From Epiperipatus broadwayi (taxonomy: Eukaryota > Onychophora > Udeonychophora > Euonychophora > Peripatidae): a stretch of 64,000 bases of DNA. Each line of letters begins with the position of its first letter. Within the stretch, counting starts at the first letter, position 1. This document shows positions 11,925-23,081 of this stretch, piece by piece. The notes below the pieces were generated by a model. It saw only the letters and a list, made by a program, of their open reading frames with translations. It was not told the DNA's origin and made no database searches. The stretch covers positions 62,001 to 126,000 of the forward strand of contig JAQFVV010001029.1 of the NCBI GenBank assembly GCA_028023455.1, given 5' to 3'. The position numbers were made by a program, and so were the translations under genes.

Positions 11925-12235
11925 TTACATCAAATGACCCGAAAATATAACAAATAATAATAAAGATTGGTATGACCTTTAATGAGTCCTAACTGACTCT
12001 TGTCACATTCAGAGGCCAATTCCCCCGCACTTGAAATCACTGTGGATAAGGAAACATTCTGCTTGAATATATATCTGTCTACACAGATGGATCTCCAATA
12101 ATCAAGTGAAGTCTTCTTCGATTGCTTCATACTCAGGCAGGTCATTGTTTTCCAGTCCCAGCTATAATTGTCTGGTCCTCTGCACATCCACTCAGGTGAT
12201 TATTTCCTTATGCTTTATACAGACAATTAATTATT
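11925..12235. repeat. Dispersed repeat R (copy 1)
   Basis: This segment shares ordered landmarks with 49228-49400: an AATAATAATAAAGAT-type start, GTCCTA, CACATTCAGAGGCCA against CACATGTTCGGAGGCCA, and CTCAGGTGATTATTTCCTT against CTCAGGTGATTCTTCCTTT. The 85-aa reverse ORF here lies inside the repeat and is not supported as a gene. Confidence 0.55.
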
Positions 12236-12474
12236 ATTTTTTGCCTTTAATTAAATAATTATTTTTGTAGATTGTCATTATCTAAAATAATCTACTTGCA
12301 TTCCTTTTAATTGTTTCATTTGTTTAACGATATTTCTACTGCACTAATTAGACCATTGTTTATTTTTGAATTTGATCTATCTAATTAAACTATAACTTTT
12401 AATTTCTATTTAAAAGAATGTATCTTTAAAAGTTCTTAAATATTTTTACTTGTAATTTTTTCTGTCTAAAAGTT

Positions 12475-12510
12475 TCTACATATATATATATATATGTGTG
12501 TGTGTGTGTA
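12475..12510. repeat. (TA)n(TG)n microsatellite
   Basis: About ten TA steps run into about nine TG steps. Confidence 0.8.
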
Positions 12511-12837
12511 AGAAAATATAAACATACATATTCATAACAGAGATCTATTTACAAATGAAGAGTTATTATGATAGGTATGGTTTTATAAACATTAGTAATG
12601 AAACTAAATATGGAAAATATTCCATTGGTATAATGATGAGAAGAATGGATTCAAATCGAAAATTCCTGGATTAATTCCCAATTGAGAAAACTAAAAAAAA
12701 AAATGTCAATTTTGGTCATTAATGGAATTGCTTTTCCCTGCCAATTCTTCAATGTATTTTACTCATTTCTTTGACTTACTAATATTTATTTATCATATTT
12801 TGCTGCAAATGGAGCATGATTAGTAGTTTACTTATTA

Positions 12838-13432
12838 AACAATTGCAAACTATCCATACAGTAGTGCCACCTAGTACAAGCCTTAGTAATTAATAGATGC
12901 AAGAAGATTTGTGCATAAAATCCCTATCTAGTATCTAGACATCTAATATCATAAGGCTAGTTTCCATTTTGCAGCTTTTATCAGTGAGGAATTTTAGATC
13001 AGAGAGCACTGCAACTAGATCTTAGGATCTAATACAATCCTCCAGCAGCCACTTTTTAACTATTTAGTTAACTATAAAGCTATGAGCCGAAGAAGAAAAT
13101 ACAATACTGTTTTCAATCCAAACTCATTTGCTTGTATAGTCATATAGATCTGAATCCAGTTAAGTATCTATACATTTTGGTCTTTTGTTCTTTAAAAACC
13201 ACATTCACCATCATCCTATGAACAGGGCTGATATAAAACTACTAAAACATCACATGATACCATTTTCTATGCTTACACAAGCTTCTTAAACAATAGCAAA
13301 CTGCCCATCAAATAGTGCTATCCAGTGCAAGCCTTCTTGCATGCATTGATTACTGGTTGGCACTACTGTATGGAATTTGCTACTATATTAACAGTTTGTG
13401 TAAGCATAAGAAATGGTGATCATATAATGTTT
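12838..13432 (-). repeat. Family B element, more than one unit long, then inverted end
   Basis: In minus orientation the landmark GCAAACTATCCATACAGTAG at about 12845 recurs as GCAAACTGCCCATCAAATAG at about 13298. This gives a unit of ~453 bp and a copy longer than one unit. From about 13340 the sequence flips orientation and ends with the family motif GGTGATCATATAATG. The hammerhead region (12950-13015, minus) is degraded: the core reads CTGATAA. Confidence 0.8.
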
Positions 13433-13865
13433 TAGTTGACTTATTGTGGTCATATTCATGGTTTATGGATTAGTTCGTATAATCAGCATTAAAAATATTT
13501 TTTAATTTTTTTCTCATTTTTATTTATAACTTTTTTATCTTCTGGATCATGGTATGCATAAATTTAAGAGTCATTATTAATAATAATGGATAAAATGATG
13601 ACACGAGTTAGATTTTAGATATACAGTATTCCTATTTATTAATTAACTTATCAGCATTGTTATTATTAAATTTTTTAATTGTTTTAACTCAACAGTTCAG
13701 TGGACTGCTTTGTGTAAATATTTTTTGTATTTTTAAAATTGAATACATGATGCTGTTATATATAGGGTATATGAGCACAGACTTTCACATGACCCACCAC
13801 TCTCCACTCTATTTAATAACACTGATACACTTAAATACATATATGTTGAAAAGATAATATATATA

Positions 13866-14235
13866 TAATTATAAGGGATTTGAACCCAGACTTTCAAGCT
13901 CTCTTTGACTAATATGGGCATCATCAAGAAAATTGTGCATTCCATTATAAGATTTTCAATGGCATGGATGGATGAAGAGTTGGAAGATGGAGTAGATTGA
14001 AGCCTGTCCATTAAAGTTTGTAGATTTGATATATTAATATAAACCAGCATTGATTATATATATATATATATGGGAGATTGATGATCTAGATAATAAGTGC
14101 TTGTTCAGCAGAAATTATGTATATTGAAAATCATTTATCTTTTTCACATGTGTGTGATCATGTGTATCAGTTGTATCATATAGTTGAAGGGAGCTTGAAA
14201 GTCTGCGTTCAAATCCCCTATAGTTACATCTAAAC
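13866..14235 (+). repeat. Family C fold-back element with degenerate hammerhead
   Basis: It starts with GGGATTTGAACCCAGACTTT and ends with AAAGTCTGCGTTCAAATCCC, its inverted complement. The centre (about 14070-14125) keeps GTGCTTGTTCAGCA, GAAAT and TATGTATATTG, but the CTGATGA core is lost, so the ribozyme is dead. Confidence 0.8.
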
Positions 14236-14297
14236 TTCAGGGACATAAACTGTACCTGCATTTATATATATATATAATATCAAATAATATAAGTATA

Positions 14298-15063
14298 ATA
14301 AAACAATCCACTAGAATAAAACTACAACATTTTTTAAAATGCCTATATAAAATTGAAGATTAATATCCTTTGCTATAGCCAGCTTCGGCATATTCCGCCA
14401 TCTTAAGTAGCAATACGTTAATATTTAAATATTATTAAACTCTCACACCAGTAATGCTCCCATGTGAATTACCTACTTTCCATAAATTGTGAATATTAAC
14501 ACAATTACACTGTTATTCAATACATTATCCGTACTATTTATAAAATATGACTCCTTAATTTTTCTTTTCTTCAAATCATTTTCCATATGCAAAATAAAAA
14601 CTCTATCAAAGCAGAATTCTCCATTACAAATCACTGCATGTTCTGCAAAAACAGATTTATACCTATCTGCAGAACAACTCTGCATTGTTCTGCAGATAGG
14701 TATAAATCTCTTTTTGCAGAACATACATGAATTGTAATGAAGAATTCTGCTTTGATAGAGTTTTTATTTTGCATATGGAAAATGATTTGAAGAAAAGAAA
14801 AATTAAGGAGTCCCATTTTATAAATAGTACGGATAATGTATTGAATAACAGTGTAATTGTGTTAATATTCACAATTTATGGAAAGTAGGTAATTCACATG
14901 GAAGCATTACTGGTGTGAGAGTTTAATAATATTTAAATATTAACGTATTGCTACTTAAGATGGCGGAATATGCCGAAGCTGGCTATAGCAAAGGATATTA
15001 ATCTTCAATTGTATATAGGCATTTTTTAAAATTTTGTAGTTTTATTCTAGTGGATTGTTTTAT
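14298..15063. repeat. ~766-bp near-perfect palindrome
   Basis: Two arms of ~380 bp meet at about 14680 with almost no spacer (ATCTGCAGAACAA / TTGTTCTGCAGAT). The outer ends are ATAAAACAATCCA and TGGATTGTTTTAT. Only a few arm differences are visible. The overlapping antiparallel ORFs of 60-83 aa are mirror images of one another and are artefacts of the palindrome. It could be a fold-back/MITE insertion or a head-to-head duplication; no coding region was found. Confidence 0.93.
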
Positions 15064-15154
15064 TTAAATATATATATATTAATTTTAATATTTTCATGAT
15101 TAAATGATGAATTCATAGTATTATTTCTGGGAGCTTTCGTGCATAGTAAAAATA

Positions 15155-15625
15155 TATCATTAAAAATCAGTCAACTCATAGACAATAACAATCAACAATC
15201 TGCTGTCAAGGCAACCTCCTTTTAACAATAAAGGTGTAATCTTGCTTTTATTTATGGTCCAATATCTTTATATAGACACAAAGATTGCAACTTGACTACA
15301 GAAATTGAAATTATTGATACAAAGAAGTTTAAATAAACCTCTTTAAACAAGTAAATATAACCTGTTTTGAATGTGGACTAATAGTCAGTTACAACATTAT
15401 AAACTGCAATTACAATTTTCAAATGATGCCTAAAGTATTACTTAAATAATAAGTGCAATAATGCTTGAGGCTAAGTGGGTTTGTAAGTAATCATTAAAAA
15501 ACACTCAACACATAGATAATCTCAATAATAATCAACAATTTCAAACTGTTGTCAAGGCAAACTCATAACAATAAAAGTGAAATCCCAGATTTATATATGG
15601 TCCAATATATTTATATAGACACTAT
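15155..15625 (+). repeat. Family E repeats (two adjacent copies)
   Basis: Copies near 15160-15370 and 15480-15625 share AATAACAATCAACAAT, CTGCTGTCAAGGCAACCTC / CTGTTGTCAAGGCAAACTC, AACAATAAAGGTG and ATTTATGGTCCAATAT. Further copies are at 33160 and 38240. No hammerhead core was found in them. Confidence 0.75.
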
Positions 15626-15639
15626 ATATATATATAACT

Positions 15640-15760
15640 AAAAGGATTTTGAATTCAGATGTTCAAACTTAAAAGTCTGAAAAAGATTGAAGGTATGACT
15701 TCAAACCCTTTCTAATTACATTAAGTTCAGTATAGACAATATACTTGTATTTAAATATTA
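15640..15760. repeat. Family C terminal relic
   Basis: It carries degraded inverted ends (TTTTGAATTCAGATGTTCAA and AGGTATGACTTCAAACCC) and the AATTACATTAAGTTCAGTAT tail also seen near 2410, directly upstream of the second exon. Confidence 0.5.
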
Positions 15761-15771
15761 TATATATATAG

Positions 15772-15823
15772 ATTGATGACATTGTTGCGGAAGATAAACC
15801 AGGAGAAGAAGAAGAAGAAGATG
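15772..15823 (+). CDS. RSPH4A/RSPH6A: RSPH4A/RSPH6A-like, short acidic linker exon
   Basis: A 52-nt exon lies between AG (15770-15771) and a GTAAGT donor at 15824. It starts in phase 0, as the previous exon requires, and leaves one base (phase 1), as the next exon requires. It encodes IDDIVAEDKPGEEEEEDG-type sequence, matching the acidic, variable linker that follows the RFWGKILG block in RSPH4A/6A. The acidic run alone is weak evidence; matching phases on both sides and the consensus donor carry the call. Confidence 0.72.
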
Positions 15824-15911
15824 GTAAGTATCATTATTTATAGATGTAAAAAAACATAATGTATTAAAAATTGTTATCTTTCTTTTATTATGTCTTTATA
15901 TATGCATAATA

Positions 15912-16205
15912 CCGTAGCACACTCTCCATACAGTAGTGCCACCCTGTGCCAACCAAAGTAATCAATGGATAAGGTTTGTGCATATAATTCCTATCTAGTG
16001 CCTACTTATCCAATATCCCCAGACTAGTTTCTAGTTTGTGGTTTTTATCAATGAGGCACCTTGGATTTGAAAGCACTGCACTTAGATCTTAGGATTTGAT
16101 GCTTGCGCTAGGTGCCACTACTATATGGAAAGTTTGCTATTGCTTTAACAGCTTGTGTACGCATAGAAAATGATGATCATGTGATGTTTTAGTGGTTATA
16201 TACAT
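15912..16205 (-). repeat. Family B element, deleted
   Basis: It starts ACTCTCCATACAGTAGTGCC and ends GATGATCATGTGATGTTTTAG. The hammerhead region on the minus strand retains GAAACTAGTC and CTGGGGATA, but the core is ATTGATAA, so it is inactive. The CCAAAGACACC-containing half is missing. Confidence 0.8.
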
Positions 16206-16311
16206 ACATAATATTCATTTAAAGTAAGATTTGTTCAGCCAGTGATAAGAAATTGAACATTCAATTTTCAGAACTTGTGCTCACATAATAAAATCTTGTT
16301 TTTTTTTTTTC

Positions 16312-16402
16312 AGATAATCAATACTAATGATTGGCTGGCATAATGATCACCTTGTTTCTTTCAGATAATCAACATTAATGATTGGCTGGCATAATGATCA
16401 CC
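16312..16402. repeat. Tandem duplication of ~50 bp
   Basis: TTTCAGATAATCAA followed by TTAATGATTGGCTGGCATAA is present twice in succession (CAATACTAATG in the first copy), with TGATCACCTT ending both. Confidence 0.9.
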
Positions 16403-16417
16403 TTCATAAAGTGTGTT

Positions 16418-16543
16418 ATGTCTGACATTTTATGCACGGAAAGAAACGATATCAAGAGGAAAATTAAGGAAGCTGGTTTCATCACCAGCGATGCCAAATC
16501 AATAAATAGAAGAGACACTCATTTCACCATTTCTAAAAAATGA
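16418..16543 (+). pseudogene. 41-codon ORF fragment of unknown origin
   Basis: ATG at 16418 to TGA at 16541-16543. It has a charged, non-repetitive composition (contains TERNDIKRKIKEAGF and NRRDTHF) unlike the surrounding low-complexity DNA. It has no splice context to fit the radial spoke gene. It may be a transposon protein fragment; the family is not recognised. Confidence 0.3.
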
Positions 16544-19205
16544 ATGGTATAGGAGGCAATTTGCATACATTTGCATATAACTAATAATCTGAAAAGACTA
16601 TGAATATGGAGCAACAAGGGCTCTGAAAGCACTAAGTCTGCAAATTAGAATATATAAAAAAAACCTACAAATTATTACCTAAAAAAGTTTCACCACAATA
16701 CATCAGCATATTATTACTTAGCAATACAATAAATAATTTTAAAAAAACCTGGCAAACAAGACAAAATATTCAACTACCATACATTTTTTTAAAGGAAAAT
16801 ATTTCTATCGTGCCATTACTTATAAAACATTCTTCTATTAAAGTACACTTCTTTATCAGTAACTATAATACAGATATGTTAGAAATTCAGAACATTTTTT
16901 TATAATTCTTATCAACACAACATCATGTGATTCACTGAAAGCTACGATTTACAATAGGTGATGGTAAAATAATGATGGAGAACTGCTAGTGTTCTAATTT
17001 TTCTAATATTTATAAATGTGGATGTGTTCCTATATTAATAGGGACTGAATTAGGACATTATAACATATGAGTATCACTTCATCATATGAACTCTTCTGTA
17101 AAAGAAAAAGATACTCCAGGAAGTTATTTGGTATATTCTGATTGCAAATTAAACTATTAGCTGATGAGATCCATAATCTCAATTTAACATATTCTGTTTG
17201 TAAATTGTTGATGAATCATGAAATATAATCTATAATTCCTTTAGATGTTTTTCATATATCTTCACCAAATTGGAATATGGGCTATGATCATCATTATTAC
17301 CATATGGTGTATAAAATATTTAATACATTTTTCTTTTAATTACCATATAGATCTACCCTATAATTTCCATTTTAATCTTTCAGCTCTCATTTATTTTCAT
17401 CTTTAATATTTTCACTCATTCCCTCACCTTCCATCACTATAGTAATTGTTCTTTATAAGTCTCTATTTACGTATTTATTCAGGTCTCATGTTGGGCATCC
17501 AATTATGTAGTGGAAGTAGAGAGATAGGGCATTAAGTTATCATGCATGTCATGCTAGTAGGACATTTCAAGCCATTCAGTGGTCCATTTATGTAACAGTA
17601 TCTACTGTGACAATATCCTTATTTGTACAACCACTTAGCATAAATAAACACTACCACATACTAAACCTGATAGCTTCTTGATTTATTTATGATGTAAATG
17701 CAATTTATATTTAGGTATGAGTAATAAATGTATATATTAGAATTTTGGACATCAAGCCTATCATTATTTTACATCATTTCTTATTTATGTTCCTGGATTC
17801 AGTTGGATTTCATCACAATAATAAAAGATCTAACCAAAATTAGTTTTCGAAATGTAAACTCTTATATATATGTACACCCTTAAACATATAAAATAAATAA
17901 ATGTAAAAATACATTTAAATAAAACTAATGATGAGAAAAAAATGTATTCACATAAATTATGATATCTCAACATAATGTTACTATTTTGAGCTTAAAATAT
18001 AATCTCTCTATAAATTTACATTCACATTGATTTGTTAAAAATCTTCATAACATCCCCATATTATTTCCCATTTATAAATAACCGTAAATTATAAAGATGA
18101 CACTAAACATTATTTTCACTGAACTAAATTATTACTACTACTATAATTTGTTTGTAAATACTTATGAAGATGACCTACAAGGTTGCTTGAAATTTCACTT
18201 ATAATAGTAATAATACATTTTCCATTAGATATATACATTCTATAATCTAGGTAATTTTATTTATGTTTCACATGTCTATAACTGTGGTCATTTTTTTTAG
18301 AATGTTAACTTAATTTTTTTGCAGTAACAAGATTATAATTAATTGATTTAGATATGATTTTTCTTTTTTTGTTTGAAAAAATATATATATTTCAATATTT
18401 TATTCCATTAGATTATTTATTCTGGTAGAATTTTTGTCAAATAGAGCACATAATCAATTCTCTAACAAAAGCTTATCTCTCCCTATATGCTAATAATAAA
18501 ATTTACAAAGAAATTTATTAACCTTAATTATACACTACTGAGAAAACTTCTCTGAAGTAGAAGGATTTCAAATTCTCAATCAGAAAACACCAGTGTACAT
18601 TGGCAAGCAATGACCTGGGTCTACATCCAATAAAAGTATTTGAAATACAAAAATCACAATATCATCTCAAGATGTACTGAGATGTTTCCTTACCTGGAAG
18701 TAGCATTTAAAATCACTCATATAGATAAAGCACCTCCACTTACAGGATATTTAAAGGCTATTAGAGACTTAGCCCTATAAATACAGAATCTTGTCTACAT
18801 TCCTCCAAAGAGTAAGTATCAATATTGGGGAGTGTATTTATTACTTTACTCAGCCACACAAATTACACAAAAAGTCTATATTTGTTTATACAAACAATGT
18901 CACAAATTTAGATATTGGTCACTTGAGCCTAAGTTCTTTGATTTTCTTGTTTAAGTTTAACTTAGAAGCATTACCTACCAAATATTTTTTACAAGTATAA
19001 AAGACAGATTCAATCAATAGTAATATTGCTGTAGTCTTTGTAAAAGAGAGTCTGAAACCCAATCTCAAATTTTTTTCATGTCTCAGTTTTGACCAGATCA
19101 GGGCAGAAATACCAGTCATATTTAATAATAAATATTAAATATATATTTAAATAATTTGGTAACGATCATTTTTCGAATATACATCCCAATGTCTTTGTTT
19201 TCTAT
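16544..19205. other. AT-rich intronic sequence, nothing recognised
   Basis: Short ORFs near 18791-19119 on both strands show no recognisable motif. No element ends were found. Confidence 0.5.
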
Positions 19206-19224
19206 GCTATGTGGTGCACCAGAT

Positions 19225-19790
19225 GCATATGGGTACTAGATGGGGATTTTATGCACAAACCTTATGGCATCCAATGATTACACTGGTTGGCACAGGGTGG
19301 CACTACTGTATGGAGAGTTTTGCCTGTTTAATAAGTTATGTGCTAGCATAAGAGATGGTGATCATGTGATGTTTAGTGGTTTAATACTAATCCTACCTAA
19401 TAGGACAGTAGTAGCTATGGTTGTTAAAGAGCCAAAGACACCAAAATGTATGGGTTCTAAACTAAGTTCAGACCCATACGACTATATAAGCTATTGAGCT
19501 TAAATTGAAAATATTATTGTGTTTTCAATTTCATTCTCATAGTTTTGTAGTTAAGTAGAGATAAAAGGTGACTGCTGGAGGATTGCATTAGATCCTAAAA
19601 TCTATGTGCAGTGTTCTCAGATCCAAGGCTCCTCATTGATGAAAACCACAAGTTAGTAACTAGTCTGGGGATATTGGACGAGTATGCACTAGATAGGAAT
19701 TTTATGCACAAGCCTTCTGGCATCCATTGATTACTCTGGCTTGCACTGAGTGGCACTACTGTATGAAGAATTTTGCAGACTTCGTTGACG
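19225..19790 (+). repeat. Family B element, ~1.2 units in tandem
   Basis: ACTAGATGGGGATTTTATGC at 19235 recurs as ACTAGATAGGAATTTTATGC at 19688, so the unit is ~453 bp and the copy exceeds one unit. The hammerhead region near 19612-19676 keeps stem I strands and CTAGTC, but the core reads TTGATGA and GTAAC replaces GAAAC, so it is inactive. The ORFs at 19240-19497 (+) and 19595-19807 (-) lie inside this repeat and are not genes. Confidence 0.87.
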
Positions 19791-20030
19791 GTTAACCCAA
19801 CTATCACTATCTAATCTAAAATGTATTATATAATTATGAATAGATGTTTTTCAAATGAATTAATCGATATAATATTCTGCTTGAATGTAAATTTACTTTA
19901 AAAACAAAAACAAAAAAATCCAGACAAAATTAATCCTCCCTGGAAAAAAAAAATTCCATCCCACTTAACTCTTATCTTTATTGAAAATAGTAAAGATCGA
20001 GTATGTTTTTTGTGAAAAATAATTAGTAAA

Positions 20031-20162
20031 TTAAACTGAGTCGTCTTGCGTTGGTGGTCGAGAGGTCAGCGCGACTGCCTTACAAGCAGTTGCCCGGGTT
20101 GCGGGTTCGCGTCCCGGCCGATGCTATGACACTTTAAAAAAAAAAAAAAATTAAACTGAGTC
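20031..20162 (+). mobile_element. tRNA-derived SINE with target-site duplication
   Basis: The body at 20043-20147 has a pol III A box (TGGTCGAGAGG), a B box (GGTTCGCGTCC) and a 15-nt A tail. It is flanked by TTAAACTGAGTC at 20031-20042 and 20151-20162, a perfect duplication. The short length and perfect TSD indicate a fairly recent L1/RTE-type insertion. Confidence 0.93.
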
Positions 20163-20164
20163 AT

Positions 20165-20282
20165 GAAAACAGGAAAAACTCTCTATACAGTAGTGCCACC
20201 AGTGGAAACCAGAGTAATCAGTTATGAATGAGCATAAGAAAAGGTGATCATGTGATGTTTAGTGGTTTAAACTGAGTTATGG
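20165..20282 (-). repeat. Family B, internally deleted
   Basis: CTCTCTATACAGTAGTGCC is joined directly to the other terminus, GGTGATCATGTGATGTTTAG, leaving about 110 bp. Confidence 0.75.
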
Positions 20283-20435
20283 TTTCCATTTATATGTGAG
20301 CCGCATATGCAAAACAGGTGATGGCGCAAACGTGTCCGCTTTAATTAAAATATAATTTTTTACTATTTCGAATTCGGAGTACCATTGTAATTCTTCTGTG
20401 TGACGTGTCTGCCCTAGGTTGCCGATCCCTGCTAT
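20283..20435. mobile_element. Possible hAT-type MITE 3' end
   Basis: The end sequence AGGTTGCCGATCCCTG resembles common hAT non-autonomous termini. No matching 5' terminus or TSD was found. Confidence 0.35.
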
Positions 20436-20929
20436 ACACTATAGTAACAAAAATACTGAGTTAAATAAAGAACCGAACATTTTAATGTAGTAATGTGAAA
20501 TTGTAAATGAAGATAAATGATAGTATAGGTTAAAGATTTCACGTAGGAAATTAAAGAGTAAATTATTTATTAAAAAGAACAATTTAAAAATTAAGTCTGG
20601 ACTGCAATACTTTGGGATTGGATAATAAATCTTCATAGAATAAATATTATATGACGTAATCACTAAATAGTATGAATATTGAATGACATTGTCAATTAGA
20701 AGTTGCTACAACCTATATTTAAAATATACCTGGATAATAGACAATAAATTTATTGCAATAATCAGACACATAAAGTTATTTTTTATTTCTTACTTTAAGA
20801 GTAAAATTCATGGTCGAAAATCTTAAAAAAGAATTTCATGTTATGTTGATTAGATTAGAATATATGTTGTATAATATGTTGATGATACAAATAAGATTCT
20901 TCATTGAGCTAGTTGGTAATGGATGTTAA

Positions 20930-21205
20930 TATAGGGGATTTGAACTCAGACTTTCAAGCCCATTTTTAATGTTCATTAAAGTGTGAGGATTTGCTATCTT
21001 AATATAAACTGAGCTCTGATTATATATATATGTATGGGAAATGGTAATCTGGATCAACTGATGAGTGCTGCTTTAGCACTAAATACGTTTATTGGTGATT
21101 ATTGATATTTTCTTCATGTTTGTGGTCATGTGTATCAGTAGTTTGAGATAGTGTGGATAGTGAAAGGGCTTGAATGTCTGAGTTCAAATCTCCTATGTAT
21201 AAGAG
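20930..21205 (+). repeat. Family C fold-back element with hammerhead
   Basis: It is bounded by GGGGATTTGAACTCAGACTT and GTCTGAGTTCAAATCTCC. The central hammerhead motif spans about 21042-21113. Confidence 0.83.
21042..21113 (+). ncRNA. Hammerhead ribozyme, family C, G12 mutated
   Basis: CTGATGA (21058-21064) is followed by stem II GTGCTG..AGCAC, then TAAA where GAAA is expected, and a TA cleavage site followed by TTGG. Stem I pairs CAA and AATC on the 5' side with TTG and GATT on the 3' side. AATC/GATT replaces the GATC/GATC-type pairing of other copies, so pairing is kept although the sequence changed. G12 to T suggests loss of activity. Confidence 0.62.
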
Positions 21206-21619
21206 TGCCTGATATTTCAAATCTTAATGGATGTTAGTAAATCAAGAAAGGTAAAAAAAATGTTTCCATTTTTAATAGTGATAATTAAAACAATATTACT
21301 GTTAAATTACTGGGATTTTTATAACTAATCAAAATAAAAAGTTAAGAAGCGAAATGTATGAACTGAATGGTGCTCAACTGGGAAAAAAGAGAGCAATCCA
21401 TATATAATCATCTAAGAATATAATCATATACAATGTATGAAGAGTCAATGTTGATCTTCACTAACAAATTAAATTGAATGCAGTTTATTCACCTTCAAGG
21501 CTGTGTCTATCCTTTTCAGCTGATTCCATTTAAAAACTTGGATAACTATTTGATCATAAGGCAAGAATAAAGCACTACAATATATATATCTGAGTTTTTC
21601 ATAGCTAAGTCTCCTTCAC

Positions 21620-22085
21620 AATTAAATAATAAAATTAAAATCACATGACCAGATGGGTCATGTGATATATGACTCTTTTTTAATATATATTTTATTGACT
21701 ATTATAGTTTTTGCTTTAAGTCTTAAGTGATGTTATATTGCTAAGACTTCTAATATATGGTTTGGCTGAAGATCTGTCAGCCCCATATAGCTATTTGAGT
21801 TAGATAGCTGGGTTTGAAGACTTTTACGTGTCTGAAAATTTCAGATTTTCTACTCAATGGTTAACTCTTAGATAAATGCTGGATTTGGGTTGGTATTTTT
21901 AGATCTAGTGTCTGAAACTACCCTAGCGCCTCTCTGAGGAGTGCCAAAGCATGAAACCATTGGTCAAAGGATTGGGTGTGGTTTCTGAGAGATATTTTAA
22001 ATGGTCAGCATTTATCACAAAGGTTATTGAGCAATTAGCAAAGCTACTTGTTTATAATAGTACCAATATTTCATTTGTTTCATCT
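21620..22085 (+). repeat. Family A dispersed single copy
   Basis: TCACATGACCAGATGGGTCATGTGA lies near the start. Family A landmarks follow in order: TTATATTGCTAAGACT, GGCTGAAGATCTGTCAGCC, TTGAGTTAGATAGCTGGG, then the hammerhead. It is clearly diverged from the array at 1-1281, which suggests an older insertion. Confidence 0.85.
21914..21985 (+). ncRNA. Type I hammerhead ribozyme, family A dispersed copy
   Basis: CTGAGGA at 21934-21940, stem II GTGC/GCAT, GAAA, stem III and GTC are intact; predicted cleavage is between 21965 and 21966. The outer stem I is GAAAC paired with GTTTC, where the tandem array has GAACC paired with GGTTC, a compensatory double change. ACCC/GGGT pairing next to it is also kept. 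Confidence 0.8.
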
Positions 22086-22187
22086 GATAAATCATGTAAG
22101 CAATAAAGCTGATGCAGCTGTATTTCTAGCCATAACTGTTTAGTCAACTTTATTATTTTTATTATTTAGATGGTCAGGTGATCCCAA

Positions 22188-22658
22188 CTGATTGGGGTGG
22201 GCAATTGTTTTGGCTCCGGGGCCACTTTGTGGAAGTGGAGGTCAGTGGAGGGCCGCACCTTTTTTTCGTGACACAATAAACACACTGCTTTATTCACTGT
22301 ATTACCAAAGAAATATTTGCTTGTCCATTCTTCATTAAACACACAACCTTAATCACTGATTTTACATTTTTTTGGAGGGTTCACGGTTTCACTAAAGTTG
22401 GAAATTTATATATTTACTGTTGCAAAAACAAAATTGAAATTAACCAGATCAACTGGAAAAGCAATGTGCATCGTATCTATACTGTGCATGCGTACTGTTG
22501 TGGCCATCCTAGTGGAAAATATGAGATAAATCTTCGGTTGCACACAGGAAGGAAATATCGGTTCAAGGCAGATTTTTCTGACTGTCTTGGCAGGTCACAA
22601 AAAAACTCTTAGCAGGCCACATGTGGCCCATGAGCTGCTATTTACCCATCCCTGGTCT
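22188..22658. mobile_element. hAT-like non-autonomous element (probable)
   Basis: It begins GGGGTGGGCAATTG followed by a relatively GC-rich stretch (GGCTCCGGGGCCAC). It ends GTGGCCCATGAGCTGC..TTTACCCATCCCTG. The ends are imperfect inverted repeats of the common TGGGCAA..TTRCCCA hAT type. No TSD was confirmed and there is no transposase. Confidence 0.5.
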
Positions 22659-23081
22659 ACAGACATAAGACAATTTCTATAGAAGTGTGAAAATCAAAGG
22701 TTTGATTCACTCTTATGCATTCTTACTGAATCTAATGATCTTTAAGAGATACCATGATAATTTATAAAATAATAAATGACAATGTGTATATATTATATAT
22801 TTTTTTCATTTACTGTTTCTTTTTTATTAGAATTTTAATCAATCACAAATGAAAAAATACACAAACTTAACAACTGTTATTACTTAATTAGTTACAAATT
22901 TTTTTGATAGAGATTGATGAAAAGACTAAGTAGGATGACTCCATGCTACAAAAAAATGTTTTTTTTTTTAAAAAAATTAAACTGCCTGATCTTTAAAAAA
23001 TCCACTTACTCTTTTTTAATATCTATTTTACTGATATTTCATTTTATTTTACTTCCATTATAGAACACTAGATGGATAAGG

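Larger units (their letters stand above)
4875..15771 (+). other. RSPH4A/6A intron (~10.9 kb)
   Basis: The intron lies between phase-compatible exons. It holds family B, C and E repeats, two large palindromes (6478-7050 and 14298-15063) and long AT-rich stretches. Its size and load of non-autonomous elements set the character of this locus. Confidence 0.8.

Noticed and set aside
14473-14872. Four overlapping ORFs of 61-83 aa on both strands
   Set aside because: They are mirror images generated by the 14298-15063 palindrome, with no known motif.
17168-17200. CTGATGAGATCCATAATCTC, an HHR-like core with hairpin
   Set aside because: No GAAA or cleavage triplet follows and no stem I partner is visible; probably chance.
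19240-19497. 85-aa ORF and the antisense ORF at 19595-19807
   Set aside because: Both lie within family B repeat units; equivalent segments elsewhere are interrupted.
20043-20118. Functional tRNA gene
   Set aside because: The A and B boxes are present but the cloverleaf is imperfect. An A tail and perfect TSD show that it is a SINE.
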